Assembly (NCBI RefSeq): GCF_003589595.1
Contig: NW_020653770.1
Coordinates: forward strand, 3,354,486 to 3,418,485
Direction: 5' to 3'
DNA from: Hyposmocoma kahamanoa
Lineage: Eukaryota > Arthropoda > Insecta > Lepidoptera > Cosmopterigidae
Length of the DNA: 64,000 nt
Under the pieces are notes generated by a model. It was given only the letters and a program-made list of their open reading frames with translations. It searched no databases and was not told where the DNA came from. Positions 11,654 to 22,230 of this stretch are shown here, piece after piece. Positions within the stretch are counted from its first letter, which is position 1. Each line of letters starts with the position of its first letter. A program made the translations under genes and the position numbers.

Positions 11654-11880
11654 AATAATAATAATAATAACAATAATAACGCACACACTCAACATAGCCC
11701 CACACTAGGGAAACCCTGTGTCGCGGGTGCCATGGACACACACATAGACAACCACAAATTACACCCAAACTCACGAGAGAAATAAATGTAGGCCATACAA
11801 ATATTTCTCCCGGCCCGGGAATCGAACCCGGGGACCTCTGCGTGGCAGTCCGGTATGGTAACCGTTCGGCCACGGAGACA
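11654..11880 (-). repeat. tRNA-derived SINE, family S2, full-length copy
   Basis: On the minus strand it starts 'TGTCTCCGTGGCCGAACGGT' (A-box region), followed by the B box 'GGGTTCGATTCCCGGGCCG'. The body has 'AAATATTTGTATGGCCTACA' and 'ACACAGGGTTTCCCTAGTG', ending in an (ATT)n tail at 11654-11680. It is the most complete copy with 16622-16839 and defines the family at about 225 bp. Confidence 0.85.
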
Positions 11881-12341
11881 GTTAAATGAATCCCTCTATT
11901 ATGTTGACTAATATAAACTACATGACCTTCAGGGAGTGCGGAGTACCAATTTGGCAAAGCAAACGACAAGGTATCGCCAAACACAGTGTTATGGTGCGGT
12001 ATTACGGTTTTGCTTTAACCGCGGAACTTTTTACAAATATCCACCGGGGTACCGCGTGGAATTTATCGTCACCCACAGCGATAGCGAATCGCTTAGGCAT
12101 ACCTGAATACGCCTTTAGAATCATTAATCAAGAACACACAACTCAGCATGTCTTTACTTGTCCATTAGTGAAATTGGACGTTATGACACTCGGTTTTATC
12201 GTCGATATAAAATAACACGTCATCATTATGATTATTACGTCATATATGAACAAAGCTCGTGTGGGCGGCGGCCAGTTGTAAAAGATAATTTCATTTATGG
12301 TTCAAAAAACCCTCCATTGTCTGTTGGTTTGTTTTTTTTAA
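11881..12341. other. Spacer between two SINEs, no assigned gene
   Basis: A 109-codon open frame (11886-12215) crosses this region. Its composition is ordinary and no motif is recognisable. Parts have the KpnI-like 'GGGTACC' and 'GGTACCG' words also seen near 11140, so it may be repeat-derived. Confidence 0.35.
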
Positions 12342-12533
12342 ACGTACACACTCAAGCCCCGCACTAGGGGAACCCCGTATCGCGGGTGCCGTGGACACAC
12401 ACATAGACAACCATAAATGACACCCAAACTCACTAGAAAAATAAATGTAGGCCAAACAAATGTTTCTCCCGACCCGGGAGTCGAACCCGGGACCTCTGCG
12501 TGGCAAACCAACATGATAACCGTTCGGCTACGA
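12342..12533 (-). repeat. tRNA-derived SINE, family S2, diverged copy
   Basis: Same order of blocks as the copy 460 bp upstream, on the same strand: tRNA-like head ending at 12533, B box 'GGGTTCGACTCCCGGGTCG', body and 'GGGGTTCCCCTAGTGCGGGG'. It has more substitutions and lacks the (ATT)n tail. Confidence 0.75.
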
Positions 12534-12649
12534 TGGAAGTTTTTCCACTGAATTTACATATATTTTCTCTTACCATTGAGATATACCTATTCAAATTCAG
12601 TGATTAAATATAGTAAGTCCATACTCAACCAGGATATAAGACTAAGGCG

Positions 12650-12765
12650 GCAGGTTGGTTTCAAATTTAGCGGTAGAGCCTCTTGTGAAAGAGGCCTACC
12701 GCTAAATTCCTTACCTATTTCTGTCTAATGTGAGCATTTCTACGTTTCGGTTTTTTAGAGTAAGA
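12650..12765 (+). repeat. Family A fragment with internal palindrome
   Basis: Contains the family A words 'CTTGTGAAAGAG', 'CCTTACCTATTTCTG' and 'TAATGTGAGCATTTCT'. Its start is a near-perfect hairpin: 'ATTTAGCGGTAGAGCCTCTT' pairs with 'AAGAGGCCTACCGCTAAAT' around three bases (12668-12709). That makes this copy unlike the others. Confidence 0.55.
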
Positions 12766-13419
12766 ATGCTGGTGTCAAATTTAATAATACACGTTATTGC
12801 TGACACACAAAAACAAAAACACTACATAGATAACTTAGAATTGATGTGAGCTTTATCGCCGAAAGCGATCTCTTCCAGACAACCTCTGATGCAGAGGAGA
12901 ACTAAACAGAGAGGGAGACGTAGCGTGTCAGGAGTAAAAATTTAAATACATGATTAATTACATTATTTATCGAATTTTGTTGTTGCTTTGGTCTATTCAC
13001 ATTATGTGTCTAATTATATTATATACTAAATACATTATACAACATTAAAACCTCTCTATAATCGCAATTTACTCCTACAGCTGTAATTATATTTACATTC
13101 GCTCATGTACTTACATATCAAACAGGTTATTTTAGATGCACTATTGACACTTTACTATGTATATTATTATTCTCAATGTTTAACTTTACGCGTAGTCGTT
13201 ATATTTTTGCTTTCAAATAACTTAGTCACTCTCGTTGGTCCTGACTGAAAACCAGAGCCTTAGGAAATTTTAGCTTATGCTGAGTCAGTTCACTGCTATG
13301 ACAATCATGTTATGTTTTTTCTTTTATGCTTAATATGTATTTGTGTTATATCAGTGAATAAAGTGTCAACGTAAACAACGTGTGAATAGATATCTATCTT
13401 ATCATATTAATGTCACTTA
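12766..13419. other. No recognisable feature
   Basis: AT-rich DNA, no open frame of interest and no repeat shared with the rest of the window. Confidence 0.4.
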
Positions 13420-13594
13420 GGGTCGTATTCTAGAACTCTATTCAATGCTCAAGTCAGGACTTGGGAATGATTCAAAGCACTAGAAATCATACTCAAGTCC
13501 TTGCCATTAGGGTCGTATTTCCAGTGCTTGAAATCGTACTCAAGTCTGCTCAAATCCTGACTTGAGCATTGAGTAGAGTTCTGGAATACGACCC
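13420..13594. mobile_element. Palindromic miniature element M2, copy 1 (175 bp)
   Basis: Begins 'GGGTCGTATTCTAGAACTCT' and ends with its reverse complement, so the outer 45 or so bases on each side pair. It is flanked on both sides by TTA (13417-13419 and 13595-13597), a plausible 3-bp target duplication. A second copy of exactly the same length is at 51175-51349. Non-coding. Confidence 0.8.
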
Positions 13595-13597
13595 TTA

Positions 13598-13716
13598 GAG
13601 TGACGGGCGTAGTAGCAGTGTTCTTCAGATCTTTGTGGTGTAAAGCTCTGATGTAAAGCGCTTACCAACAGGTGCGCTGCTAGTGTCGGCTTGTCCAGTC
13701 ATAAAATAAATATGTA
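13598..13716 (+). repeat. Family A 3' part, diverged
   Basis: Starts 'GAGTGACGGGCG', then 'CAGATCTTTG' and 'TAAAGCTCTGA', ending 'TCATAAAATAA', in the order of the family A 3' half. It begins immediately after the right target duplication of M2, so M2 may have inserted into or beside it. Confidence 0.55.
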
Positions 13717-14614
13717 AACATTTTCCATTTCAATATGAAATTTAGACTAGGTTTTCCTTCCAAAAGTAAAACATGAAAATGAACGTGAAATTTTCGAAAA
13801 GGGTTCATCAAAGTCAAATGCAAAGTTTCCAAACAGCAAATCGGGTTCTCGAATAAGGCCTTGTTTTAATAGCTAATGTGGCTGGCGAGCATAAGTTGAC
13901 TTAGAGGGTGAGAAGTAGACGAAAAGCATTTAATTAAAAAGTTAAATTGTTGGGGTCGTTTAAAAAAGTAAGAAAGAAGAATATTTAGCGGTTGACCGAG
14001 GGACCGTGTTGTCACCGGACAAGGTATACAATGTGTTATCTGTAGGACATTTAGACCTGAGGGCATCCAGGTACACAAATACCTGGGGGCCTACCAAAAT
14101 ATCTTAAAACAATATTACTTTAACCTCACATTCACTTTTCGTATCATAACGCGCTTTAATAGGCTTATTATAATGTTAAAACTATAATGTTTTATGGGTT
14201 GCTTTGTGACTATTCATTCCCTCAATTCGTACTATGACACGACTTTAACATTAAAGTGATAATGTTCATAAGTCAAATTTAGGAATCTTAAAATACACTG
14301 ATGCAATGGAAACATTATTATGTTCAGTTTTATTGTCTTAATATTGATTTGTAATGATTAAAAGTTAGTTGAAATTATTTATTTACATATTTCAAATATT
14401 CAATATTTTGTAATACATAAGAAATATTTTTCTCGTTAAATAAAAATACGCGATGTTTATTTCGTAAAATTATGACAGCGACATCCATATTACGCTCCTT
14501 GGAGACACTAACAGATGACACTAGACTATAATTCCGAATTCACAACGTGACATTCAAGACTCTGATTGTTTTGTTTAATTTTCTTCATGAAAATGCGGAA
14601 AAATAATACAAAAC
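13717..14614. other. No recognisable feature
   Basis: The minus-strand frame at 13866-14078 is unsupported. The rest is AT-rich spacer. Confidence 0.4.
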
Positions 14615-14878
14615 CATTGACTTACAACTATATGGACGTCGGGGTCCGCGCTAAAAAGTGTCCGAACTTATAGGGCGTTAAAATCGTATACAGAGCGTCA
14701 TTCACGCTTTAGTCTTCATTTGTTCGACTGACAGCGAAGCAAGCAAAATTAGACAGTACTGCGATGACATTACAATTTAAATTCAACATTTTGACTGTGA
14801 GGATTTTGAGGTTGACTTGGGACATTTTTTTCGTCGTTTTTGTATTAGACCCGTCGTCCATTTATTTGTAAGTCAATG
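14615..14878 (+). mobile_element. Miniature element M3, copy 1
   Basis: Terminal inverted repeats of about 28 bp: 'CATTGACTTACAACTATATG' on the left and 'TTATTTGTAAGTCAATG' on the right. The interior contains 'AAAAAGTGTCCGAACTTATA' and 'CAGTACTGCGATGACATTAC', both found in reverse orientation at 44464-44749. The flanking octamers TACAAAAC and TTGAAAAC agree at six of eight positions, a worn 8-bp duplication. Confidence 0.75.
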
Positions 14879-16621
14879 TTGAAAACAAACGTAATTTTAA
14901 TAGATTTCATTATTATATACTTATCTTTTTTTGCAGTTAAAATTCTCTGAATGTAGATAATAAGTACTCTAGCATTACACTGCGATAGGACGATTCGAAA
15001 CATCAAATAAGAAAGAAATGGCATTATACAGTTCATGCAGCGTTATTTCTTTCCTATTTTTAGTAAAGAATACACAATATTGGGAAATCATTCCATATTA
15101 TTAATCTCATTTAATTCGTATGATCTACATAGCAGAGTTGATTGTTGTTCATATCATAAAACCACAGCTCGCCAAGTTCAGTGGCGCCGAATGAAGCACC
15201 TTACTTATCGTTGCCAACAGGCCTTAAAACAACTGTGCTTGGCATAAACAGATAAATATGTAATGGTGATTGTTTCTGTTTACACTTGGAGTCCTTGATT
15301 TAGATCATGAAAAGTGAACCCGGGCTTAACACTTTCGTATGATGGTAGTACTGGGAAAAAGCAATGGTACCACCAACGGTCATTGCTGACTATATAAGAG
15401 CCACGCCTAATTTAATCCATATAACAATTTTAGGGCTAGTGGCCAATGCCCTGAGAAACATATTGACAGATCAGATGTCATAGTCATTCTTGTTGCAATT
15501 TATTTATTTAATTGTTTATGTTTTTGAGTTTGAGTGTTGCTGCTTTTTGGACTTTTTTAATGGTTTTTACGGCTCTGGGTATTTAGCCCTTTTGAGCCAA
15601 TCGTCAAAATATTCACTTTTATAACGAAAATGTAATACTTAGAAAGAAAATGAAAACACTTTAAATTTCGTTCTTACGTTCACATATAAAGTAACATATT
15701 GCTAAATATAAGTTTTTCCTTGTGAACGTTTTTTGGAACATCGCTATCACTGTCATCATCACAAAGGTCCTTTATTTCTGCCACAAGTAACAGACGATGA
15801 AAACGGTATTGAACACAGATGAAAACGATATGTTGTGAGACGATTGTTTTTTCGGTACTATGTGGACATTTATAGCATTCCCAATCTTTTCAGGTGAGCA
15901 AGAATTAATGGCTAAATGGTCTGCTTCCGTGAGTCTAGATTTGTTTTATTCAACCACATCGCAGTGTTGCGGGTAATTAATTTAACACTCTACTACACTT
16001 TTGTTTTAAATCAATTTTTTAAAATGCAGGTCGCAATATTTTTCTTTATTATTCCGCTAAGCTTTATAATACAAGCTTAAATCTAGCAAAAAATAATTTG
16101 AGGCTGGTTAAACTATTCTGGGAATAAAGTATCAAGCTCCATACTAATTCGGTACAAATCTCTTAATAACTTTCATATTTAAGCACAAATACTTATCGAC
16201 TAAGTTGAACCCCTCTCCTGAAAATTTGTTGTGATGTGTTCAGCGATTGTTCCAGTGATTGTACTGCAGAACTAACAAAAAAACTACGGCTGACACCCTT
16301 GTGACAGAAGTACACATTCCAATTAGCTTTTTATTATCTCCACATCTCCGTTCTCTCATCACGCTAGCGAACAGACAATGGGGAATAATTGCAGTTCTAA
16401 CGCGTCGAGCTAGAATTTCGATGACCCTTTTTTATCCAACGACAGTAAAAAGAAGGGTACTAGTTTTGGAATCTCTCTATAAGGAAACAGGCATCTATTT
16501 TAAAGATAAAGATAAATTTATTTCAATATAACTTAATTTAATACAATATAAGTAAAACAATTGTAAATAAAGGTAAATAAAGCTATTATAGTATTCAAAT
16601 AAGAATTAAGAAAGGAATCTA
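14879..16621. other. Long stretch without recognisable gene
   Basis: Open frames at 15035-15247 and 16259-16531 show no family motif. No tRNA-like block or terminal repeat was seen. The sequence is probably ordinary intergenic DNA. Confidence 0.4.
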
Positions 16622-16839
16622 AATAATAATAATAATAACGCACACACTCAACATAGCCCCGCACTAGGGAAACCCTGTGTCGCGGGCGCCATGGAAACAC
16701 ACATAGACAACCACAAATTATACCCAAACTCACGAGAGAAATAAATGTAGGCCATACAAATATTTCTCCCGGCCCGGGAATCGAACCTGGGACCTGTGCG
16801 TGGCAGCCCGGCATGATAACCGTTCGGCCACGGAGGCAG
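16622..16839 (-). repeat. tRNA-derived SINE, family S2, full-length copy
   Basis: Head on the minus strand begins 'CTGCCTCCGTGGCCGAACGG'. The B box is 'GGTTCGATTCCCGGGCCGGG', and the (ATT)n tail lies at 16622-16640. It is very close to the 11654 copy, suggesting relatively recent spread. Confidence 0.85.
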
Positions 16840-17149
16840 TTATACATTCTTTATAGTAAAGTTTTACATTTCAATATTAATATCTAATGTGTAATTGTGA
16901 TGCCTACACTAAGTAAATGTATACCTGTATTTTAAGCATCTTTTTGGCCAAATTTCTTTATACAGCTTAAAAATAGATTTTCTATATTTGACAATAAAAT
17001 AAATTAATAGTTATAATATAATGGTTCCCTATATAAAAATAATTATGAAACAACTTTCAGCAAGTCCTCTGTTTCAACAATATGACGGTATTTTTACATT
17101 CTATTTTATTCATAGCGAAATAATGCAAATTTGAATTTAATTTAAAGCA

Positions 17150-17560
17150 AAGGGATGTACCAAGGAAGCAAAAGATTCTATGAGGTGCGGAGTTGCGTCC
17201 GAAATGAAAAGATGTCGAGTCGTCTGTGGTTGGTTAAAGTAACAGAATTAAAGGAGTAATAGAGTGCTTTTTCAAAATTATTTGTTGGATAAATAGTTTC
17301 CGAACCGAGAGGACATCGCACTCGTTTAGGAGTTTGCGAGTTGCATAATCTAAAGGACGGAAGTTGATGACTTTAAGAACAGCCCTCTGCGCTCTTTCCA
17401 GGTTTATCAGGGTGGTCTTATGTGCACCGCAGTGCAGTGCAGTGTATTTAGCCCTCTGTCAATCATTGCTACTTTACTGCATTACATTTTGGGGTAGTAA
17501 AGTTAGCAATGATTGACAGAGGGCTAAATACACTGATTTGAGAAGGGCGCTGCTAGCTGC
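17150..17560 (-). pseudogene. LINE C-terminal fragment interrupted by an inverted duplication
   Basis: On the minus strand the piece at 17560-17493 reads 'SALLKSVYLALCQSLLTL' and the piece at 17430-17250 reads 'GAHKTTLINLERAQRAVLKV', then 'CDVLSVRKLFIQQIILKKHS'. Together they are the post-palm C-terminal region of a LINE, closely parallel to the remnant at 29500-29900 ('VYVALCQSLLVHC', 'KLERTQRAVLNV'). Between them an inverted copy of the first piece has replaced about ten codons (see 17441-17534). Further frameshifts follow near 17240. Confidence 0.7.
17441..17534. repeat. Near-perfect 40-bp inverted repeat (hairpin)
   Basis: The left arm is 'AGTGTATTTAGCCCTCTGTC' onward. The right arm ends 'GACAGAGGGCTAAATACACT'. 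Forty bases pair with one indel and one mismatch around a loop of about 12. The right arm, read on the minus strand, is in-frame LINE sequence, so the left arm is a snap-back duplication of it and not a separate element. Confidence 0.8.
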
Positions 17561-17604
17561 ATGTCTTAAATTTAAAAAAAATTAAACTTTTAATGGATAC
17601 TAGA

Positions 17605-17750
17605 TTGCAGCTCTACTGTAATATGGCACACTTCACGCCCTTTACATCGAGGTAGGCGGAGATCATAGCCTTCCGCTTTCTACGATCCTGGCACATATCT
17701 TTCGCATCCACACGCATGTATGCTTTTATACATGCTCGTCGATTCATGAT
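17605..17750 (-). pseudogene. LINE 3'-terminal coding scrap
   Basis: The minus strand reads 'MRVDAKDMCQDRRKRKAMIS' followed by 'AYLDVKG'. This is the extreme C-terminus ('ARDVCQDRTKWRSVVSAY' type) seen also in the LINE at 35025-36545. Only about 35 codons remain. Confidence 0.5.
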
Positions 17751-17764
17751 AGTCGCAATAGACC

Positions 17765-18018
17765 TCCCTGTGAAAGAGTTCGTCCAGGGAAGTAATGCCA
17801 CCTGGACTATTTCTGCCGGCAAGCAGAAATGTGAGCTGCGATACGGTTTTGAAGAGTAAAGGTGCTGGTGACATTACGGGCACATGGGACTTGTCGACTT
17901 ATGTTTCAGGGTAACGGACGCAGTGGCAGTGCCTCTCAGATCTTTGCGATTTAAAGCTCTGAGTACCACCAGGTACAAGACATGTTCGTTCCGGCGCTTG
18001 ACATCATAAAAAGACCGA
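17765..18018 (+). repeat. Family A copy
   Basis: Order of blocks: 'CCTGTGAAAGAGTTCGTCCA', 'GACTATTTCTGCCGGCAAGC', 'GGGCACATGGGACTTGTCGA', 'CAGATCTTTGCGATTTAAAG', and the end 'CATCATAAAAAG'. A few internal bases are missing after the first third. Its A-rich end and dispersed copies suggest a SINE-like retroposon of about 290 bp. Confidence 0.75.
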
Positions 18019-18617
18019 TGTGGTATCACGTAAAATATGCATTGTGATTTTGTTACATAAGAATATGTTTTCTTCTGCGTGCTTTGGTATAATTAACTGA
18101 TAAAGTAATAATGTTGGATTATCTAAGCATGTTGACATCCAATTATCACTATAATGTAAGCCTGTGATTGCTCAGTTTGAATTTGAAACTAATTTCACGT
18201 GATATTGTAGCCATATCATTGGCTGTTTTAAATTTCTTACGGCATTCCATCTCGAATAAATTACATCGCTAATTCAGAACCAGGGATGGCGTGTTTTTAG
18301 TGCGACGCGCAATTAGCTGTAACGTTCGCAGCCTACATTATGTATGGCGGTGTCGGACAATGTGTCCAAATGAGGTGTCCACAGTCCTCACACGGATGAG
18401 CTAAAATTAGTTAAGGTCGCGCGGATTTTGCAAGCACGACGAATACGCCTCGGTCATTTTCGGATTTCTAATTTATTTTTATTGAATAACATGATGTTTT
18501 TATCAACACGATATCCATCTATTGTTTATGAGAGCACTCTAGCCAAACGAAAAACTACACAGAAAAATTCCTTTGGCCCTACTGGACCCAAACCAGCGAC
18601 GCCTCTGGTCATTGCGA
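18019..18617. other. No recognisable feature
   Basis: Spacer between two family A pieces. The open frame at 18428-18673 is not supported and overlaps the second piece. Confidence 0.4.
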
Positions 18618-18683
18618 TTGAGTGGCACTGCAACTGTAATTTTGGGACTTATTCGTCCCGTTACTTTACATAATAAAAAAGCG
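18618..18683 (+). repeat. Family A 3' end fragment
   Basis: 'GAGTGGCACTGCAACTGT' followed by 'ACTTATTCGTCCCGT' and 'ATAATAAAAAAG' match the last 80 bases of family A with an internal deletion. Confidence 0.6.
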
Positions 18684-18924
18684 TTGCTAGGTATATAGGT
18701 ATCGCAATTAGTACCTAAACGATGTGCCGTGGGTCTTCAGTTGCCTCAATCCTTTTGCAGGTCAAGGACTTGCACGTAAATAAGCTGAGAGTGTGAAACA
18801 TTTGAATAGGATGCTAGAACATTCTTTACACAAATATGGGAGAACGGTTGCTACACATCTAGGAGGACAACAGTTCAAATCCAGATAGCTGAAATGTAGG
18901 TATGACTCCTGTGCTTACAGACGA

Positions 18925-19205
18925 TATGGAACCACTGTCTTCGAGGAGAGACTTTGCCTCCCTATGCCTGTTCTATCACCTGCGCAATGGCCAATGTTTT
19001 GAAAAACTGTCTGACAATTAGATTGGAGAATGAAATCCCTATCCGGGTCTTCCCGCAGGAATACAGCATGGAGTCCCTCATAATGGGTTTGAAAAAGGTC
19101 CTGAAGGGTTGGCAACGCGCTCGTAACGCTCCTGGTGTTGGTTGTGACCGATTTTCATCAGGCGGCATACGGGCTTGTTTGCTGCCTACATAATAGTAAA
19201 AAATG
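18925..19205 (+). pseudogene. LINE C-terminal fragment (jockey-like)
   Basis: In one frame 18935-19015 reads 'LSSRRDFASLCLFYHLRNGQ' (family form 'RRDVASLC..Y...GECSEEL'). After a frameshift comes 'FPQEYSMESLIMGLKKVLKG' (family form 'VFP..Y....FK') and then the characteristic 3' end 'GGCAACGCGCTCGTAACGC', 'CATCAGGCGG', 'TTGTTTGCTGCCT'. These make up the last 90 residues and 3' end of a non-LTR retrotransposon. It is multiply frameshifted. Confidence 0.6.
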
Positions 19206-20394
19206 GTACAGAAAAATGTACAGAAGAAAGTTTGCATCCCTTGGAAAACATGTAAATTCCCTAACCCGCTTTCAGTTTGTGTAGAAGAGGCCCTGGATTT
19301 AGGAATTACAGCTGTAAAATCACAAACGTTTGTCCCCTGTCTAGTTTGCTTCACATTCTACAATTTTTTTACCACATCGCTTGTAGAAGTTTTAACAATA
19401 TTGTAAATCTAATTATTACCGGCAAAATATAGGACAAACGACCTAGAGGACGAAATTCGAACGATGGTCTGATCAGATTGCTGAAAATTGGACAGTGCCT
19501 GGGACTATCGCACCGTGCCTAGTCGAGGACAGGAGGAAATAAAGAGAACGATGTACTTGCTCAAAATCACGAACCTCAGCAGTGAGGGAACGACAGAGGA
19601 GAATAAAAGTCACGAGGAACTTCCAATAATTTTTAATTTTGATAATATTGTTGCGATTATTAATTAATCTTCGTACTTCTAGGACGAGTATCGATTGTAC
19701 TCCAAAAATTTAACCTTAACCGATTAAACTTTTATTCACAGCTTTTTACAAATTCATAAAACGCCTTTTCAAGAAAAATCAAAACTTTGGTTACCACACT
19801 GTACTGAGTAAACGTAACGTATAGGAAGATTAAAATTTTAAACTCATATTTACAAATGTCGTTGAACAAAAGCTCTCATTTCGCTGTTAAAATCGAATCG
19901 TTATAAAAAGCCCTAACTTGTACACAGTCGTATATTTAAGCATAATCTTATTGTTAAAATCAACGTAACCACAGGTCGTTTTATGAATCTAAATTATGGT
20001 TGTTTTATTTATAAATATAACAAAATACATTTTGGTGTCCTATTTAACGCTTTTTGTCATTGTTTCGTTGTCGCATTAAAAAGCAAAGGCAAGATCCAAT
20101 TTAAAAAACTTGAAATGGTGACCCTAGCTTATGAAAAACACGATTTGACCCAATACAGGTGCCAATTTATACAACTTTCATAGAACATTTCATATGATTC
20201 AGGAATGCAAGAATAGTTAAAAATGCTCCTCACATTCATGCATATTCTCAATGGTCCAGCTGTTATTGATGGGTCGTACACGTAGTGACGTATGTTGAAT
20301 CCCAAATTGTGAAATTAGAATTTAAAAACTTGCTCCTACGTGCATTTATAGCATTGGTATCTTGTCATGTAATTTTTTAACCGTTATCATCACC
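19206..20394. other. No recognisable feature
   Basis: AT-rich spacer. The 66-codon frame at 19983-20183 has no motif. Confidence 0.4.
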
Positions 20395-20465
20395 ATAGCC
20401 TCCATCAACCCACTGCTGAGCGTGTAGGTCTCTACATTATTGCGCCAATTTTCATGGTATGTATT
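20395..20465 (+). repeat. Fragment of a common lepidopteran dispersed repeat
   Basis: 'CAACCCACTGCTGAGCGTGT' followed by 'AGGTCTCTACATTATTGCGC' resembles the 'CCACTGCTGGGCATAGGCCT' repeat widespread in moth and butterfly genomes. Longer relatives in this window are at 43805-44040 and 33460-33550. Confidence 0.45.
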
Positions 20466-20469
20466 TCAT

Positions 20470-20618
20470 GTAATGTGAGCATTACTGCGTTTCGGTTTTG
20501 AAGGGAAGCTGGTGAAATTACAGGCATATGGCACGTCTCTGAACGGCACTGCAACTGCTATGAACAGGTTTGTCGCTTTACACCAGGAGCAGGATTTGTT
20601 CGTCACGTCACTCACTAA
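20470..20618 (+). repeat. Family A copy with 5' truncation
   Basis: Begins at 'TAATGTGAGCATTACTGCGT' and runs to 'GTTCGTCACGTCACT'. The 'CTCAGATCTTTGCGA' block is deleted. Confidence 0.65.
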
Positions 20619-20619
20619 C

Positions 20620-20770
20620 CTAAAAAACATATCATGAGACCACTGAACTGGTGGTCTGCCCACTGGCCTTTTCGCTCTTTCTTTCTTCTGTGGCTTTATT
20701 CTGTGGCTGCTTTGGCTCATCATCCGGTTTCTCAGCTCTTCTCTACGTTCCTGATATATCGCTTTCAACC
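20620..20770 (-). pseudogene. Possible LINE C-terminal scrap
   Basis: The minus-strand frame has 'RAKRPVGRPPVQWSHDM', which resembles the 'RGRPP.RW.DD' block near the end of lepidopteran LINE reverse transcriptases. The preceding 'PQKKE' stretch does not extend the match, so chance is possible. Confidence 0.35.
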
Positions 20771-21159
20771 TTTTTTACTCATCTCGATCTTTTGTTCATG
20801 AATGGATCATTATCATCAACCGTTCCGCCCGGTCCTTAGCATCCATCTGCTTCCAGCAGCCTTTCACAAATCGTCACTCATCTAGTTAGACGGCATCCGA
20901 CACTACATTTGCCGAGTCGTGGTTTCAATTCAAGAACTTGAATGAATTAATGAATGGAATATACTTTATATGGCACGTTAAGAAAAATACGTTGAGGACA
21001 TAGAGACGACCTCCGTGGTCGAGTGGTTTCTTTTCATAGTGTCACCATCTCTTAGGTCCCGGGCTCATCCTGACACTTCGTCACCTGGTATCATAAAAAA
21101 GTTCCGTAACACGTCGTTTCAAGGAATCAATGAGATCATCTAGTTGGTTCAGAGAGTGG

Positions 21160-21295
21160 AAATGAAAATATTTTTCCGGATTTAAATCGTGTATATTTGT
21201 TTTTTCAAAGAAATATATGCGATATACGTTTGTTTCAAAGAACAAATATTTCATTTTCATTTTCATTTCCTATGTGTAACAATCGCGAAAATCTA
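21160..21295. repeat. Penelope-type fold-back, small copy
   Basis: Starts 'GGAAATGAAAATATTTTTCC' with the inverted tail, passes 'GATTTAAATCGTGTATATTT', and ends with the upright tail 'CATTTCCTATGTG' to 'AACAATCGCGAAAATCTAAC' and 'AACTCGATAT'. Only about 135 bp, with no coding part. It has the same two ends as 1033-1892, 29065-29512 and 50851-51085. Confidence 0.65.
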
Positions 21296-21554
21296 ACAAC
21301 TCGATATTCTCAATCTGGTTAAGATAAGTCAGCCAAAATCGATATTTTTGAATTAAATTTTATTCTGATAGAATTTACTTAATTGATATTAAGAGAATAC
21401 TTCAGAGGACATTCCCATTAAAAGTTGCACCAAATTAAGAAACTTTGTAACAGTCGTTACGACTTATTGTTTAAATTTGGATTGTCTCTTAGAGATTAAT
21501 TAGTTTTTATGACTGCTAGAAGGCATTATCCAATTACAAGTTGTTTTGTAAATC

Positions 21555-21775
21555 CCGATTTCAGAGTTTTAAATCACAAAGATCTGAGTCACCCTGAGAT
21601 AGAAGTTGAAAAGTCCCATGTACGTGTAATTTCAACAGCACCCTTACCCTTCAAAGCGGAAACGCAGTAATGCTTACATTACTGCTTGGTGGCTAAAATA
21701 GGTAAAGCGGCGGTACTTCCCTGTAGAAACTCTTTCACAAGAAGCTCTACTGCTACTAGACATACAAGACAACTA
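21555..21775 (-). repeat. Family A copy (reverse orientation)
   Basis: Reverse-complement order: 'AAATCACAAAGATCTGAG', 'CACCCTGAGAT', 'AAAAGTCCCATGTACGTG', 'GCAGTAATGC', 'CTTTCACAAGAAGCTCTACT'. The A-rich end is missing. Confidence 0.7.
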
Positions 21776-21994
21776 AAGAAATATTCAGAGTCAATTCTTT
21801 CTTATAGCATTTCCTTGTGGCGTAGGTGTTTGCTATAGGAAATTGCTACTGACACCAAACAACACTTTTTCGACATTTAATATTTCACTGAACATGCCAA
21901 GAACATGCACTGATATCTCTTTTCTTTTGAGGATTACTTTTAATACGCCGTTGTAAACAGTGAACGCTTTTAATTATGTGAGTTCCTTTTATCC

Positions 21995-22230
21995 AATTGT
22001 ACCGTGGCGAGTGCTCTGAAGACTTATTCAGCCTTATGAGGGCTGGCCTCCATATTCACCGTTTAACATGTTGCCGTATTCCGTCGCGAACTAAAAGATT
22101 TGGTGGTACCATTTTTGTCGCACAGTCGACAAATGGAACTACCTTCCAGCGCACGTATCTCTATAATCCTTCAAACAAGGCCTGAAGAGGCATCTTATAG
22201 GCATGCAGGGTGGAGGTGGCTAGGGCATCG
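21995..22230 (+). pseudogene. LINE C-terminal fragment
   Basis: The frame at 21997-22185 contains 'YRGECSEDLFSLMRAGLHIH' and 'RTKRFGGTIFVAQS', matching the 'GECSEELF' to 'FLPR' part of jockey-like LINE C-termini. The next frame gives 'RGIL.ACRVEVA', the decayed end. Confidence 0.5.
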
